This document shows positions 62,621-64,000 of a stretch of DNA of 64,000 nt, piece after piece. This DNA is from Schaedlerella arabinosiphila (GTDB lineage Bacteria > Bacillota > Clostridia > Lachnospirales > Lachnospiraceae), in NCBI RefSeq assembly GCF_003885045.1, contig NZ_RHJS01000002.1, positions 1,922,001-1,986,000 on the forward strand. Direction: 5' to 3'. Below the pieces are notes generated by a model that saw only the letters and a list, made by a program, of their open reading frames with translations, was not told where the DNA came from and did no database searches. Each line of letters begins with the position of its first letter. Within the stretch, counting starts at the first letter, position 1. Made by a program: the position numbers and the translations under genes.

Positions 62621-64000
62621 TCATACCCGTATATGCCGCTTGACCACACTGGTCAGCTTCGTGGGCAGCTGGTTCAGGTCGGTAATGTCCAAAAAGGAAT
62701 CCCCGTAAATCCGTTCGATATTTTCCTTATCGCTGCCGATAGCAGCCGCAACAAACAGGATGCCTTTCCGCTGGTATTCCTGCTTAATGCCGCGGAGATC
62801 TTCTTCTGCTGCAGAGCCGCCGTATCCTGAATCTGCCGGCTGTCCGTCCGAAACCAGCATCAGTATCTTCACTGCTTCCGGCCGTTTGGAAAGCTGTTCC
62901 GCCACAAACCGCAGGGCTGCGCCGTCACGGTTGCTTCCGCGGGCGCTGATGTCCATGAGCCGGTACTTATCGTCATGGTCAAAGCCCTCAAACTCTGCAT
63001 AAGAATACAGCTCCACTGTGTCATATCCGGTGGAATGTCCGTAAACCATTACCGGGATATCAAGGCTCTGGCAGAAGTCGTATAGGATGATCGCTGACGC
63101 TCTTGCATAGGCGATGCGGTCACAGGAACACATGGAACCCGATTCATCCAGCAGCAATCCCACTGCCAGCTCCGGAATTTCATTTGGCAGGCTGTTCTTA
63201 TAAAACACCTTGCCGTCATTCCGGCACAGGGCATGCGCATCTAAACGCCTTCCCATAATCAGACCGGTCTGCTTTCCTCCACGGCGGTTTTCCCTAAGCT
63301 GTTTGACCAGGCTTTTCTGCAGCTGGCGCGAGATATTGATTAACGGCGCCGATATCATATCGTACTGATCCGTCAATTCCTCATCCACACTGGAAATCCG
63401 GTTGATCCGGATGCTGACGCCGGCATGGATATTTCCATAAGAAATATTCTGCGCAACATCATTCAGTTCCTGGATGCGTTCATTCTCCAGCTGCTCGCAG
63501 GCCGCCCTTTCTGCCATTTTATCCAGCATACGCTCAATATCGGCGGCAGCACGGTCATAATGCTCCCGTTCGTAAGACTCATTCTTTTCCGTTGTTCCTC
63601 CGAGCGGCTCGGAAAGGGACTCTGTCTGCTGATAGGGGATTCTTCCGCCTTCGCTTTCCGTCGTTTCCTGTTTCCCGGAATTTGCCCCGGAGCCACCAAC
63701 GCTGCCTTCGGATTCCTCTTGAGTTTCAGGTTCAGCCTCTCCAGACTCAGATGGATTTTCTTCATTTTCCGTCTCAGTCTGGGGAGAACTTCCATCCTCC
63801 TCTTTTGGTTCTTCCTCTTTATTGCTTTCCTCTGCATCTTCCTGCGTTTTTGCCCGCGCGCCTGCCGTTGCCGAAGTTTCAGAACTTCCGGATGCCTCCG
63901 GTACCGGCGTACTGCTTCCTTCGCCCATCTCAGATCCACCTGCAATTGACTTCAACACTTCAGCCATTGTTTCACCAATGCCTGCAGGAGAGCCTGCCGC
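62621..64000 (-). CDS. VWA-domain protein, CobT-like, truncated by the window edge
   Basis: The C-terminal VWA domain has a complete MIDAS: LLLDESGSM, the Thr/Ser in ARGSNRDGAAL, and the Asp in LVSDGQPADSG. A central helical region with NISYGNIHAGVSIRINR resembles CobT/magnesium-chelatase-like proteins. The N-terminal 130 residues seen are very acidic and low-complexity. A Met codon at 63967 has no ribosome binding site and the frame stays open to the edge, so the protein is probably longer. It likely works with the downstream AAA ATPase. Confidence 0.85.
   Translation of the reverse strand, partial: AAGSPAGIGETMAEVLKSIAGGSEMGEGSSTPVPEASGSSETSATAGARAKTQEDAEESNKEEEPKEEDGSSPQTETENEENPSESGEAEPETQEESEGSVGGSGANSGKQETTESEGGRIPYQQTESLSEPLGGTTEKNESYEREHYDRAAADIERMLDKMAERAACEQLENERIQELNDVAQNISYGNIHAGVSIRINRISSVDEELTDQYDMISAPLINISRQLQKSLVKQLRENRRGGKQTGLIMGRRLDAHALCRNDGKVFYKNSLPNEIPELAVGLLLDESGSMCSCDRIAYARASAIILYDFCQSLDIPVMVYGHSTGYDTVELYSYAEFEGFDHDDKYRLMDISARGSNRDGAALRFVAEQLSKRPEAVKILMLVSDGQPADSGYGGSAAEEDLRGIKQEYQRKGILFVAAAIGSDKENIERIYGDSFLDITDLNQLPTKLTSVVKRHIRV

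Larger units (their letters stand above)
37965..64000 (-). mobile_element. Large serine-recombinase element inserted in spoIVB (one end; continues past the window)
   Basis: The boundary falls at CTCATGAG (37960-37967), where similarity to SpoIVB stops. Directly inside are three serine recombinase genes, the usual place for such genes at an element end. The remaining cargo is typical of large plasmid-like elements of Lachnospiraceae: partition, toxin-antitoxin, primase, recombination, methylase and AAA/VWA genes, nearly all on the minus strand. No conjugation genes are seen in these 26 kb; they may lie beyond 64000. No other chromosomal gene was recognised after 37964. Confidence 0.88.

Overview
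The window looks like chromosomal DNA of a spore-forming gut clostridium, most likely a member of the Lachnospiraceae. The reasons are spo0A followed by the end of spoIVB, a MurT-GatD pair, a B12-dependent methionine synthase with a separate reactivation protein, AGGAGG-type ribosome binding sites, and two large integrated elements of kinds common in that family. No rRNA, tRNA or CRISPR array was seen.

Layout. (1) 1 to about 10,180 is the right part of an integrated element. It carries a DUF932 protein, a YqaJ exonuclease and a probable single-strand annealing protein, then AT-rich cargo of unknown function (4758-6428), a DUF927-like ATPase, and a Tn916-type excisionase and tyrosine integrase at the right end. 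(2) About 10,200 to 37,964 is host chromosome: a protein tyrosine phosphatase, a J-domain protein, a TetR-controlled membrane esterase, a chemotaxis receptor, RarA, a sugar kinase, MurT-GatD, a low-GC ABC transporter island with its own regulator, a calcium P-type ATPase, GdhA, ribosomal protein S21, AlaS, a glgA-metF-reactivase-metH operon, and spo0A. (3) About 37,965 to beyond 64,000 is a second, larger element inserted inside spoIVB. Its end carries three tandem large serine recombinases. It then has a sigma-like factor with an HTH partner, an XRE repressor, a ParM/ParR-like partition pair, two toxin-antitoxin pairs, a CHC2/TOPRIM primase-like protein, a recombination module (annealing protein, RecD2-like helicase, YqaJ nuclease, DUF932-like protein), an orphan DNA methyltransferase, four uncharacterised genes, and an AAA ATPase next to a VWA-domain protein that runs off the window.

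The most interesting observation is at 37,842-37,964. The last 40 codons of SpoIVB, starting at the MSGSP motif that holds the catalytic serine, abut the recombinase end of the second element. The N-terminal part of the peptidase, with its catalytic histidine, must lie beyond the far end of the element, at least 26 kb away. A functional spoIVB can therefore exist only after precise excision, so sporulation may depend on the element. SpoIVB is known to be made in the forespore, the germ line, unlike the mother-cell genes interrupted by classic skin-type elements. Excision would then have different consequences here.

A second theme is regulatory. In both elements the recombination operon lies behind an intrinsic terminator. 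In the large element, terminator-like hairpins also occur inside gene arrays, one of them holding a ribosome binding site. Attenuation or processive antitermination would explain this pattern.
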